This document shows, piece after piece, positions 48,404 to 59,311 of a stretch of 64,000 nt of DNA; within the stretch, counting starts at the first letter, position 1; every line of letters starts with the position of its first letter. The translations under genes were made by a program, and so were the position numbers. This stretch comes from Haplosporangium gracile (lineage: Eukaryota; Mortierellomycota; Mortierellomycetes; Mortierellales; Mortierellaceae): the NCBI GenBank assembly GCA_015499985.1, contig JAAAUF010000058.1, forward strand, positions 1 to 64,000. The letters are read 5' to 3'. The notes below the pieces were generated by a model. It saw only the letters and a program-made list of their open reading frames with translations, searched no databases and was not told the origin of the DNA.

Positions 48404-48681
48404 GGTTGTTGAATAAAGTGTGTGATGTGGAGGTGAAGGCAAGGGGGAGGGAAGGGCCACAAGCTAAAGCGCACCTGAACTCTTAAATGTGTTTGGTTCA
48501 TGCAAAGCCACAAACCTGGGATGAAGGAATGAACTTCACCGGAAGTGATCATGTGACTCGTGACGTGATGTTCTCTCAACCGCCCTGGACTGAGGGTGGT
48601 CGTTCCTGCCTTTTCAGCTCCTACTTTGTCTTCTTTGCATCAACTCAAACCTCATTCACACCTTACTCCCTTGTCATCACC
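48404..48681. promoter_or_regulatory. Shared divergent promoter, SR-protein gene and ARPC4
   Basis: This 278-bp segment separates the two start codons on opposite strands. It contains CACGTGA-like GTGACTCGTGACGT sequence around 48552-48570; this is only a resemblance to known factor sites. Confidence 0.45.
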
Positions 48682-49839
48682 ATGGTAATGGACGGCACTT
48701 ATGCTATACCTGCCTTCTCAAGAGGACACGCCCACCTTTTCAATACACAATACAGCAGAAACACGATGAAGTATACATCAACCAACCGCAGCAAGGACTA
48801 ACATCTGCCTTCGTCCTTTTCCTCTTTTACCGTACTCGTGCGCCTTTTTTTCTCCATCCAAACCAGTCCAACACTCTCCGCCCATACCTCAATGCGGTGC
48901 GCCAAACACTCACCGCCGCCATGTGTCTCGAGAACTTTTCTTCTCAAGTTGCAGAACGTCATAACAAGCCCGAGGTTGAGGTCAGGTACGCAAACGTCAA
49001 CACACGCACTCGACCACGACAACGACAACTTTCTGAATACTTATTTTTGGAACAGGGCTTGAGGATGCATCACTTCAATTTACGCGCCATCTTCACTGTT
49101 CAAGACTCATTTGGGACACAGCTATCACCCTTATCTCCTACTTGCTGTCACAAACTAACTCTCCGTTCTACTCTGCTAATGGTAGAGCATCCAAGGAAGT
49201 TCTTCTCAACCCTGTGGTCATCAGCCGTAACGATAAGGAGCGTGTCTTGATCGAGACCTCAGTCAACTCGTTGCGCGTCAGCATTGCCATCAAGCAAGCG
49301 GATGAGATTGAGAGGATTCTGGCCCACAAGTTTACGCGTTTCTTGACCCAGCGTGCAGAGAGCTTTGTCATCCTTCGCAGAAAGCCAATAGAGGTACCGC
49401 CATTTGTCATTTGATATCGTACAACGATCACATATTGTGTGAGATCTAGTTGACTGACTCTTCTCTTCCCTTCGTGGCTTTTTAACTCGCACGAACGACA
49501 TGTCACACAACAGGGATATGATATTTCATTCCTGATCACCAATGCACACACGGAACAAATGTACAAGCACAAGTTGGTCGACTTTATCATTCAGTTCATG
49601 GAGGAGGTCGACAAGGAGATCAGTGAGATGAAGCTTAGTCTCAATGCTCGTGCCCGTATCGTCTCGGAATCATACCTGTCCCAGGTACGACTTTATCCCT
49701 AAGCCTTTACTTATTGTTTTTCTAAGACCATGTCTGCCGTACCAAAAATCAGAGAGCAATCAGCGTATGTCGATATTTGTGTGGAAACTGAACGTCATCT
49801 TCATTTTTGTGTCGCTTTTCTGCCCAACAGTTCAATTAG
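48682..49839 (+). CDS. ARPC4: Arp2/3 complex subunit 4 (ARPC4, p20-Arc)
   Basis: Five coding exons, 48682..48684, 48867..48985, 49186..49393, 49514..49684 and 49831..49839, give 169 residues, matching the usual 168-169 of the family. The protein begins [20 protein letters not shown] and includes [38 protein letters not shown] and [17 protein letters not shown]. The initiator ATG stands alone in the first coding exon, directly before a GTAATG donor. The last exon codes only FN and the stop. ARPC4 with ARPC2 forms the core that holds Arp2 and Arp3 and nucleates branched actin. Confidence 0.93.
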
Positions 49840-50192
49840 AGCTCATTTCTGAGAGACAACAACAGCCTTACAGGGTGCAAGGTCACACGAATTGGCAGCA
49901 AAGAAATTACAACATTTTTTTCTCCTATCAGATACTACCAACCCAACAACAACAGGAGTAATATTACAGATATACCGTGGCTGGATTAAAAGCAACTTTG
50001 CAAAGCACCTTCATGGGAGTATCACTTGGACGGAAATATTCGATTATGGAAGCATGAGGGCAAGAGTGACAGAGCAGCATCAGGTTTTTGTTTTATTCAT
50101 GTTCAGTCTTTTTATTTATGAAATCGTGAAACGCGGAAGGATGCTAAGGGAGGGGATATAGAATCGGGGCTCTATCCCTTTTTGTTTTTGTT
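49840..50192. other. Convergent 3' UTR region
   Basis: This 353-bp spacer lies between the stops of ARPC4 (+) and the carboxylesterase gene (-). T-rich patches but no gene are seen. Confidence 0.55.
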
Positions 50193-52355
50193 TTACACGT
50201 AAAGTTGGAAATCGTACTTCAGGGCCTGATCCATAAAACCACAGAACTGGGGACGAAGGCCACCGGTGGAGATGGTGGGCTTGAGATCAAACATATAGGT
50301 GCTCTGCTTAGTAGCATCATACAAAGGCCAAGCAGGGTACTCATCGGAGGTGTTGGGGTTACCACCAGTGACACCAAAGGCGATCCAGCGGTCCATCACC
50401 TGTCTGGACAGAGCAGCGTCGTCGCTGGTCCAAGGGTACTTTGCAGGGTTGTTCAACACAGCAGGGCTGGCAAAGACAATACCAATGTCGTCACCGTGGC
50501 AGACGAGGCCGTGGCAGATATCTGAGGCAGGGCGTGTAGGGGTGTAGGCGCGCTGGAATTGGTAGTGGTAAAGAGGCGTCTTGACCTGGGAGGCCCAGGC
50601 CTTGATGATGAACTGGGTTGGGCAAACCCAGAGGTAGTCTGAGGCCAGGAGACCCTCGACGATACGGGTGGCGTCGGGGATGGACTCGTCGATGGGGTAG
50701 AGGTTGTAGGCGGCGGTTATCATGGCGCGTTGGTAGCCCAGGAAAGCGTCAGCGGTGATTCCAAAAACGATGTCTCTAACGGGTGCGCTTTGACCCAGGG
50801 AGGGCAAGAAGCCGTTACCTTCGTTTTTCATGGTTCCGACCATGAAGGGAACTTTGACCACACCGCCGTTCTTGCCGGCAATGAGTTTGTCGAATTGGTC
50901 GTGGATGAGGATTCCGTCGACGGTGGGTTTGATCAACTCCATGAAGGATTCTTCGGGAGCCAAGGCGATGGCCTGGCTGACGACAGCGGTTTGGGCACGG
51001 ATGATCTCGGTGGTGTTCTTGGAGCGCATGCAGTTGATGTCTTTGTCGGCACAGCCGAGGATTTTCATGATACCACCCGAGACGACCTGGGAGGCAGACT
51101 TGGCCGTGTTGAAAGGAATGTCGAGGGGGTCAGACTGGGCAATGGCGGCGCGGAAGAGACCTTTGGCGGCGACGGGCATCGAGAGCAAGGCACGGATAGC
51201 GTGTCCGCCTGCAGACTCTCCAAAGGCCGTGACCTGACGGGGGTCACCTCCAAAGCTGGCGATGTTGTCCTGGACCCATTTCAAGGCCAGGAGCTGGTCG
51301 CGAACACCCTGGTTTCCGGGGATGGTCTTGCGGGAGATGCCGGCATCGACACGCTCAAAGAATCCAAAGACGCCGAGACGGTAGTTGAAGGTGACGACGA
51401 CCACCTGACCGCGAGAGGCCATGTTGGCTCCGTCGAAGGAGGGGTCGCTTCCTTCTCCGTTGATGAATGAACCGCCATGGATACTGCGCACACACAAAAA
51501 GGAAACCATTTAGCAAAATTGATTTTCAGAGGAACATCTTTTAGCCTGAACGACCGGCATTAAAAAATAACGCTGACGGCGTTGTACTTACTAGAACATA
51601 ACGGGTAAGAGACCGCTCTTGCCGGCATTCAACTTGGGAGTAAAGATGTTCAAGAACAAACAGTCATCGTTACCACCAGCAGGCTGGGGGCAGATGCCTC
51701 CAACCTTGGTAGCATCGACATTATTATTCCAGCGCGTAGTAATAGGAACAGGGGCAGCGAAACGACGCTTGCCCGTGGGGGGTTGAGCGTAGCGAATACC
51801 GTTGAAGCGGAAACCGTGCTTGTCACGAAGGCCAGTCAAACGACCGAGACTGGCCTGGACTGTAACAGTGCTGCCTTTGGTGTTGGTGTTGGAGCATAGA
51901 GCAGGGAGGGGGACATGACAGGAAGCCTTATTGTTGATCGAGGCAACACCCTTAGCGATGGTCAGTACACTGCAGGATGAGGTATTACTACCGCCATTGA
52001 CATAGAATTGGGTGGACTTGGCGGCATGCTTAGCGAGCATCTTTTGGACTGAGAAGAGCGCCTGATCCTGGACGGTATAGAGCTGCTCGCCCAACTTTTG
52101 GCAGCCGCCAGCACTGAGGGCAGCGCTGTGGGAATTAGGAAGAAGGATGAAGGGATACTTGGCACCACCGACTTCGAGGTCGTTCTCGGCGAGGACTTGA
52201 ACGCTGCTGAGGGTTGTGATGGAGGGTTTTGAGGACCTCAGAAAGGCAGAGTCGGAAGTGGTGGCGTTGGCGGCTTCGGGGGCGATCAGGACCTGGGCGA
52301 CGACAGGCTGCACGCAGGCAACTGCCAGAAGGCAGGAAAGGATGAAGGTCTTCAT
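50193..52355 (-). CDS. Secreted type-B carboxylesterase/lipase
   Basis: Two exons, 51592..52355 and 50193..51483, give 684 residues. A classical signal peptide (MKTFILSCLLAVACVQPVVA) starts the protein, so it is secreted or enters the ER. An unusual extension of about 160 residues with paired cysteines comes before the esterase domain, which begins near TVQASLGRLTGLRDKHGFRF. Motifs: NDDCLFLNIFTP, oxyanion-hole HGGSF at about 257-261, nucleophile elbow GESAGG with Ser345, and the His region CHGDDIG. The intron join FY|IHGGSF supports the splice. Type-B carboxylesterases hydrolyse carboxylic esters, including lipids; the natural substrate is unknown. The start is the first ATG and fits the signal peptide. 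Confidence 0.9.
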
Positions 52356-53857
52356 TAGGAGGAGGAAGGGAAGGAGGGAGAGGGTATATGAGGTAATGGA
52401 AGGGGATTTTGTGAATAAAGAAGAAAGAATGAACCGGTCAGGCATCCTTCTTATACGTTGGTTTTTGCAGGTGTCAGTTACTGATTCAGGAACCACGCTG
52501 GCGTTTGATTTAGTGCAATGAGAGGAATGAATGAATGCACACAATAAAAAACCCTCAATCTGCTCTTGACCGCGCGGCTGAGAAAGTTAACAGCGAGAGC
52601 AATTGTGACGATTGAATAAGTGTAATTGAACGATTGAATGAAGGCTATGCTAAGCCTTGCTTCATGTCCAATCTGGCATTTGAGTTCAAGCGCAGAAATG
52701 AATCCAGCTTTTGTCGTTTAGAAGTTGATGTTATCTCATGAAAAATACGTTTTTGCAAGAATTCAACTCCCTCTCCCCCGCGTTCGATTTCCTCCTTCCT
52801 ACATGGTGCAAGAGGTGTGGATGTTTTTTGTGCGACAGTTTCATATCTTCCACATGTCCAAGAGATGCAGCGATGATGATCCTTCAATCTGAACCGTGTC
52901 GCGTACAAATGTATTGTACACTATTTGCATGTTTCTCCCTTATGCACGCGTTGATGCCCTTCATCAACACTGATCATCAGTCATGACCAATCAGTGATGG
53001 AACACATTGCCCAAAACAGACCAGGAATGAATAAAAGTGTGTGCCTGTGCATACGCCAAAGCTCCAGTCTGGTCGCACTAACATGCACATGTGAAGACAA
53101 AAGGCTGACCAAGATGTCTTCCATTGGCTCTGAACTGACATGCCACTATCCAGTTCCTTCCCTGTTTATGCTCTCAAGATGCTCTCCTCCGTTGTTTTTC
53201 TCATAAATGCCTTTTGGTTCCCATCTCCAGACCTTGAGCGGCTGACGGAGACATCACACGAGTAAATAAAAACGCAAAAGAGCGTTTTTCTTTTCGTTTT
53301 TAGAATTCCCTGGAGGTTTGTCCTGCTTAATTGGGCTGTGAACTAGGGGTGGAAAAGGGAAACCTGCTTTGGTGTCTCGGCTCTCAACTTTCGATCTATT
53401 TTTCTAGCATTATCTCCTCCCACACCCTCTCCACTGTAATTCTATAATATTAAACAGGCTGAAGAGGAAGAAAAAACTATAGAAACGGAGTTACAGGCGG
53501 CTCAATGCTTCTGCCGCTTTTTTCTTTTTCAAGAAATAAAAAAAAAAAACGCAACCTAATTGATGTGTAACATGAGCACTGCAGGTAGACTTCATAATGA
53601 AGACGCGGTGTTTCTTTTACGGTCTTTCTCAGCACATGTCGTGTTCTACTCCCTTTGTGGCCTTACGTAGCAAGCTAGGCCTATGAGACAATTATTTCTC
53701 GCGTTTTTCGTAGAAAATAAAGAGAGTTGTGAACAGTAGCTTCGCAAGGACGGTTGCACCCCCGTTCCGCTTTTTAATTTCCCCCTCCCCCCCTCAAACT
53801 TCATCACTGGCTTCTGTATCGCCACCTCGTATTTGTTAAAGGAGGCATATTTTGTTC
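52356..53857. other. Intergenic, no gene seen
   Basis: This 1.5-kb stretch is upstream of the carboxylesterase gene and downstream of the Cys-ladder membrane protein gene. Open frames are short and without domains. A CT/AT-rich leader for the esterase gene lies at 52356-52440. Confidence 0.5.
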
Positions 53858-54868
53858 TCACACGCCTACACACCCAAGAGAACATCTAGTTATCTCTGAA
53901 AAGCAAGCGTTTTGACACGCAGCATTGCTGGTCCCACATTTCTCATTACAGGCCGTAAAAGTCTTTTGGCAAGTCAAGATACAGTTGGTCATATCAGGGA
54001 CGCCTGTCGGGTACGGATATGATCCTGTCGTCGTCGTCGTTGTCAAAGAAGAACCACCACCAGAACTTCCTGAGCTCGACGGATTCGGGGATTTGTCGCC
54101 GTCGTTATTGTGCTTTTTGAGGACGACTCCAAAGACGATACCGAGGACGATGCCCAGGATGATAGGGAAGAGAAGAAGGAAGCAGAGGCATTTCTTTTTC
54201 TTCTTCTTGTTCTTTTTGGACCGTTGTTGTTGGCCTCCAATGATCTCCATGTGTGTGGTGTCTGTTGGTGGTTTTTGGTGGTCCGGGTCGTTGATGTTGT
54301 GAGGAATGGTGGTGGTGTTGGGGGGTCCTAAGGGGTACATGGGAAATGATTGTGCGGATGGTTGTTGCTGCTGTTGCTGGTATTGCCGGTACTGTTGCTG
54401 TTGCTGATGGTATTGTTGTTGGTGTATCTGTTGCAGCTGCTGTTGCTGAATAGTAGCCTTTGCGTGCTGCTGTTGTCCTTGGTCTTCATACCGAGGTGGC
54501 GGTGGGGGGTAATACACATTCGTAGACTGAGACCATAGACCTGGGGATCCAGCATCGGCGGTAAGATTAGAGTTGCTGTTGTTCACAGTATAAGCATTAT
54601 GGACGACAGGTTGCTGCTGGCGGTACTTGGAGTCTGGATGATCGGACCCAATCGATACCGTCTGGGGAGACCTGGTAGTGGCAGAAGACGAAGCAGGGGA
54701 CGATAGGCCGGCGTCAGAGGAAGAAGGGATGATGCTGTGGGGACTGAGATAAGTCTGTTGGCTAATGGCTGGAGAGCTCTCAGAGGAGATGATACTGTGA
54801 GGGTTGGCGGGGGAGGGTGCGGTGGGGGCAAAGTCGGCGACGATGCTCTGAGGTTGAATTTGTGGCAT
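53858..54868 (-). CDS. Single-pass membrane protein with C-terminal cysteine ladder
   Basis: The frame from the ATG at 54868 codes 336 residues. The family is not recognised. The N-terminal 210 residues are disordered, Ser/Pro-rich then Gln/His-rich, with PPPPPRYEDQ in between. A polybasic block (SKKNKKKKKK) stands right before a hydrophobic helix, LLLFPIILGIVLGIVFGVVL. By the positive-inside rule the Gln-rich part is cytoplasmic and the tail is outside or luminal. After a Ser/Gly/Thr linker the tail ends with eight Cys in strict order, C-x3-C separated by x6, four times. The frame stays open upstream to about 54976 without another ATG; a CT-rich tract and a possible splice acceptor at 54933-54943 mean a further 5' exon may exist. 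Confidence 0.65.
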   Translation of the reverse strand: MPQIQPQSIVADFAPTAPSPANPHSIISSESSPAISQQTYLSPHSIIPSSSDAGLSSPASSSATTRSPQTVSIGSDHPDSKYRQQQPVVHNAYTVNNSNSNLTADAGSPGLWSQSTNVYYPPPPPRYEDQGQQQHAKATIQQQQLQQIHQQQYHQQQQQYRQYQQQQQQPSAQSFPMYPLGPPNTTTIPHNINDPDHQKPPTDTTHMEIIGGQQQRSKKNKKKKKKCLCFLLLFPIILGIVLGIVFGVVLKKHNNDGDKSPNPSSSGSSGGGSSLTTTTTTGSYPYPTGVPDMTNCILTCQKTFTACNEKCGTSNAACQNACFSEITRCSLGCVGV

Positions 54869-55755
54869 AAAAGGGCTAACGGTTTCAGAAGGGACGAGGT
54901 TGGCGTTGAATAAGTTTAGCACGGCTGCTGTAGAATCCTTCAGGGGGCAGGGAAGTGGCAAAAAAAAAAGGGACAAAGAAAAAGCGGTTGACTGTGGTTG
55001 CGGATGTTGGGAACGACTGAATGTGGCAGTTGACAGTCAACTCGATGGAGATGCTGCTGCTGCGATGAGGATGAGGAAAGGTGAAGAAGGAAAGAGAGAG
55101 AAGCCAGGAAAAAGTGAGGCTTGAGTGTTTGTTTGTTTTTTGTCATATACACTCTGTCCTAATGCTTCCAGACATCCTCTTTCCATTACTCCTTTTCCTT
55201 CGTCCCTTTTCGTGAGAGTGGTGAATACATATTTGCAGTTTTGAGTGTTGAGTGGATTGTGAATGGAGATTGAGAGCACGTCTTTGTCGACTCTTGGGCA
55301 TTGAACAAGGAAGACAAAGAGACACTCTCCGCCCAAAATAAACATCGTATCTAGTCCTTGTTACCAAACATGCAAACAAACAAACTAGCACACTTGGGCA
55401 CGACGTGGTGTGGCTGCCAACTGTAGTAGGATTATAGCCTCCAGTTTGTGTGCACCCCGTCCATGCACCCCGTCCATGTATCCATGCAGACAAACACAAG
55501 TGGAGGCAACAATGCACCAAGGGGGGACAGCAAAGCGCATCTAGATACATAGCCAGCTGGTCATCATTATCACAGAAAATACACCGAACAATCGATCAGA
55601 TGGGCGCGTTGTTTTTGTTTGTGTGCTTTGTTTGTTTGTTTGTTTGTTTGTTTGATGTTTATGATATGCAAAAGAAAGAACAATGAGTGGGGATGAGTTT
55701 GTGATATGTATATGATGTGTGAAAAAAAAGAAAGGTAAGGGACGTGTAGGAGGTA
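54869..55755. other. Intergenic and possible 5' exon region
   Basis: This 887-bp stretch lies between the membrane-protein gene and MTD1, both on the minus strand. It may contain an unrecognised first exon of the membrane-protein gene. A GTTT repeat lies within it. No other gene is seen. Confidence 0.45.
55628..55654. repeat. GTTT tetranucleotide repeat
   Basis: About six tandem GTTT units are seen directly in the sequence, downstream of MTD1. Confidence 0.9.
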
Positions 55756-57355
55756 TTAGGCGGTAGAGGAGGCACGATCCTGAGCTTGGTAGTCGTAGAG
55801 ACGGACAAGGTTGCGCTCGAGCATGGCTACGGTGACCTTACCGACGGCAGGGACGTAGATGGCGGCCTTCTTCTTGATCTCGTCGCCGTCAAAATTCTTG
55901 AAGGTCGAAAAGTTGATGCAGACGGCTCCGTCACGGATCAGGTGCGAAGGGACCTTGTAGGAGGGCGAGGGGACACCGGTGATGACAACGTCCGAGAGAG
56001 GGAGGACATCCTCGACGGTCAAGGTCGTCTCGGAAACCTATTTGTTTTTCATATCAGGAACGAGTTTGTTAGTGATAGGATATGACAGGGAAGAGGAGAC
56101 TCAAAATTAGGCAATGGGGCGGACGTTGAATTGAATCCCTCGTCCCATCGTCGCTTTTTTTTTTTATCCTCATCAAAGACTCCCCTCGCCTACAACCCAG
56201 CCAGCAGCATTGTCCGTGACTCACTTCACGGGCAGAGTAAGAAAGGACAAGGGAGGGGAACACAAAATAAAATCTTCTTCCTCTAACAGTCCTTTTGATT
56301 CCCCGTTCACAGCAACGATAACAATAATAACCATAGCAATCCTTTGCCCGTATTAAGCCAGGCAGGTGAAAACTGTACTCAAAATAAAAGAATGCTTACC
56401 TCGTGCTTCTTCAACTGGAGACCGACACCGCGGTGGAACTCCTGGATGCCATTGATATCAACAGAGTAGACCTTGGCGCCATCGTTGGCGAGGAGGGCGG
56501 CGAGGGGACGGCCAACGATCTCGGAGCGGTTGATGATGGTGACGACTCTTCCGTGAAGGCGATTACCGTGGGGAAGAATTCCGTTATAGACTCCGACATA
56601 TTCCATGACCTTGACCAATCCGAGGGGGGTGCAGGGGATGATACACTTCTTGGTCTTGGCCTCGTCGAGGAAGCGGATGTTGTGGTACATGTTGTAAACG
56701 TACTTGTGGTGAAGACCCTCGACGTCCTTGCTGACATCGACGACGTTCTGAAGGTATTGGTCCTGGATGGAGTTGAAAAATTAAGCAATGTTGATTCCGG
56801 TTAGCCGCTGTTGATCCCGGGATGGTCATCGTACATTGGGTTGATTGACCTGATCGAGTTCCTCCCTTTTTTGCTGTTGGAGTTGTTGCAGATCACAGGT
56901 CGATAACAGTTGGTCAATGCGTTTCATTCATACCTGACGATCTCCAAAGACGGGGTAGTAGACCATGATTCCATGAACGCCAGCATCCTGGTTGGCCTCA
57001 ACAATCTTGTCTTCGAGGTCGTTTCTCGAGCACTTTCTAAGCTCAAACTCAACACCAGTCTCGGCGCAAGTCTTTGCGGTCCACTCGGCATACTTGGCTG
57101 CAGCGGGATCCTCGTTGGCAAGGAAGCCGACCAGCTTGGGGCGGATGTTGCGGGCCTTGATCGTGTTCTTCAGCTCCTCTCTATATCCGTCAGGGAAGAG
57201 TAAGGGGAAAGGGGATATGTATGAGAAACAGTAGAGATATCGGATTTGTCGCGGCAGCATGTGTAGACATTCTATCCTCTCGTTGAACTTGAAGGTGAGC
57301 TTGTTTACCTGTAGGAAACCGAGATACCCTGAGCGAGAACGACCTTGCAGGACAT
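55756..57355 (-). CDS. MTD1: Methylenetetrahydrofolate dehydrogenase, NAD-dependent (Mtd1)
   Basis: Four exons, 57309..57355, 56934..57180, 56400..56762 and 55756..56037, give 312 residues. It starts MSCKVVLAQGISVSYR and has HGIMVYYPVFGDRQ, IPCTPLGLVKVMEYVGVYNG and the dinucleotide-binding part VVTIINRSEIVGRPLAALL, then SDVVITGVPSPSY. Length and sequence fit the monofunctional cytosolic fungal enzyme rather than the trifunctional C1-tetrahydrofolate synthase. It oxidises 5,10-methylene-THF to 5,10-methenyl-THF with NAD and supplies one-carbon units for purines. It is divergent from the HP1-like gene, with 353 bp between starts. Confidence 0.92.
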
Positions 57356-57708
57356 TATGTATGATGTTTATGTGTAGAGTGGGAAGTGAGTGAGGAGGGG
57401 TGAGGAATGAGTGAAAAGGAAAGAAAAAAAAAAGAAAGAGAGAGAATGAATGAGAGGGAAAAAAGATCAGTTGCTACCTTTCTTTATTTTTCGAGAGTAC
57501 TCTGTTTCGTTGTCCGTCCAAGGCACCGCTCTGTCCAAATATGGCAAGTTCCCCGCACTAAAAAAAAAAACTTTTTTGACACCAGTGACTGTGAATCACA
57601 TCCCTTGAATCGTAAATGCTGCATATGCAGTGATAAACTTACAGTAAAAGGCGCCACCGTTTTTGTCTCCTCATTCATCACACAAGCACCGACAACATCT
57701 CAGGTACA
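57356..57708. promoter_or_regulatory. Shared divergent promoter, MTD1 and HP1-like gene
   Basis: This 353-bp segment lies between opposed start codons. It has A-rich and GA-rich parts near 57420-57470 and an A/T tract near 57560-57577. No specific site is identified. Confidence 0.45.
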
Positions 57709-58677
57709 ATGGGCAAGTCAAACGCCTACTTCGCGCGCGACAAAGCCAGAAGGACAACGAGGACTTGGAACGATGACGACTTCAACGAAGTCGACAACAG
57801 CAACAACAACAACAACAGCGAAGATACTTCTGACTATGTCAACGAAGACGAGGAGGAGGACGACGACGGGGAGGAAGAGTATGAGGTGGAGCGAGTTGTC
57901 GGTCACAAGCGCATAGGAAGAGGGCGAACACTCTCATACCTGCTCAAATGGAAAGGATACGATTCGGATTCCAACAACTGGGAGAAGGAGGCAGACGTGC
58001 ACTGCGAAACCTTGGTGGAGGAGTACTGGCGGAGGTACGAACAGGCAGGAGGCATGAGATCAGATCCTCAAGGAGACGAATCAAAGCCAGCAAAGCGCAA
58101 GGCTGTAGGAAGCAGCAGCGGTAGTAGTAGTCGTAGTCAGGAGAGTAACCGCGGTCAAGCAGTAGCAGCAAAGAAGCGGCGAATTGCATCCCACTTCACT
58201 GATGAGGATAGTGGTGGTGAGTTTAAGGAGGATAGCGAAGACAAGGTTGGCATGAAGAGCACGGCAAACAACGATAATAGGGCTGACATGAGCGAGAGGG
58301 AAAATGCGGAGGATGTGGATGACGAAAACGAGCGGGACACCGAGGTCGAGACCGACAAGAAGGGCAGGAGGAGCACTCGAAGTACAGAGAACAAGGAGCA
58401 GCAGATACCAGAGGATGACGAGATTGACGAATACGACGAGGAAGAGGGCAGTATCTGGAGTCCTCCAGAGAACTGGACTTCGTGGGGAAACCATATTGAC
58501 TACATCCGGACGATCATGCAATCCGACGACACCCACCTTACGGTATTCTTGCGCTGGAAGAACGGCTGCGAGACCACTCATGATATTGAGGTAGCTCATG
58601 AAAAATTTCCTCTGATGTTGATCCGCTACTACGAGAACCACCTGCGGTTCCTCAGGATCATCGACCGGGATCCTTAG
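57709..58677 (+). CDS. HP1-like protein, chromodomain plus chromoshadow domain
   Basis: A single exon codes 322 residues. After an acidic Asn-rich N-terminus, the chromodomain is at about 57-112 (EYEVERVVGHK, LLKWKGYDSDSNNWE). The three aromatic cage residues that read methylated H3K9 in HP1 correspond to Y58, W81 and Y84, so binding is expected. A long hinge of about 135 residues, very acidic and Lys/Ser-rich with a KKRR patch, separates it from a chromoshadow domain at about 250-315 (ENWTSWGNHIDYIRTI, FLRWKNGCETTHDI, LIRYYENHLRF). The protein should act in heterochromatin. The ATG at 57709 follows CAGGTACA, which could be a remnant splice or leader feature. No intron is needed. Confidence 0.9.
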   Translation: MGKSNAYFARDKARRTTRTWNDDDFNEVDNSNNNNNSEDTSDYVNEDEEEDDDGEEEYEVERVVGHKRIGRGRTLSYLLKWKGYDSDSNNWEKEADVHCETLVEEYWRRYEQAGGMRSDPQGDESKPAKRKAVGSSSGSSSRSQESNRGQAVAAKKRRIASHFTDEDSGGEFKEDSEDKVGMKSTANNDNRADMSERENAEDVDDENERDTEVETDKKGRRSTRSTENKEQQIPEDDEIDEYDEEEGSIWSPPENWTSWGNHIDYIRTIMQSDDTHLTVFLRWKNGCETTHDIEVAHEKFPLMLIRYYENHLRFLRIIDRDP

Positions 58678-59311
58678 CCATCGTATCTCGACGGCAGCCA
58701 TATAGCATACCACACAACTGTACAAAAAAAAATTAACAAGATGATGATGTAATAGAATTGTATTGATTCGCAAGTTTAATCGCCAACCGCGGAGGTGACC
58801 TTCTTGCTTGAGGTCGACAAACATACTTGTATGCAACAAGCACTTCGTTCCTTTCTTTGTTGCCTCTTAGATCCTTCTTCACTGACCCATTCATTACCAC
58901 ATCACCTCTTCACTGGTGAACACCAACAGTATCAATCACAGCTGTACCAAGTATGTATATATCTTATGCACAATATTACCCATTCTCCACTATAACAATC
59001 TGTTCCTGTTACCTCACGATCGCCACATTTTCCCGCCCTTCCTTCAACAAACTCAACACTTGTTCATTTGTTGAGCAATTGTACTAACCCTTTTTAATAC
59101 TACCTCTGCATGCACTTTTCCGTTCACCTTTACTTGTGAGTAGACCTTTACCAAGCAACATTTTGAGCTTTTTTTGGGCGCAGGATCTTTGATTGTCGAT
59201 CAAACACCTTCACCCTTCCCTTATTTTTCACAGCCATCCAACACCCACTCACAATCACCACCACCACTTTCCACCATAAGCCCTTCGAAGGATCTCCGAG
59301 TAGTCGCTTCT
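58678..59311. other. Spacer between HP1-like gene and BRE1
   Basis: This 634-bp stretch holds the 3' UTR of the HP1-like gene and the promoter and leader of BRE1, both plus strand. It is C/T-rich towards BRE1. No gene is seen; a 5' UTR intron of BRE1 is possible. Confidence 0.5.

Noticed and set aside
50730..51470. 246-codon plus-strand frame
   Set aside because: It lies antisense to the carboxylesterase exon with its conserved GESAGG motif and has only biased Gly/Asp/Val composition.
58081..58839. 252-codon minus-strand frame
   Set aside because: It is antisense to the HP1-like gene and depends on the acidic hinge codons.
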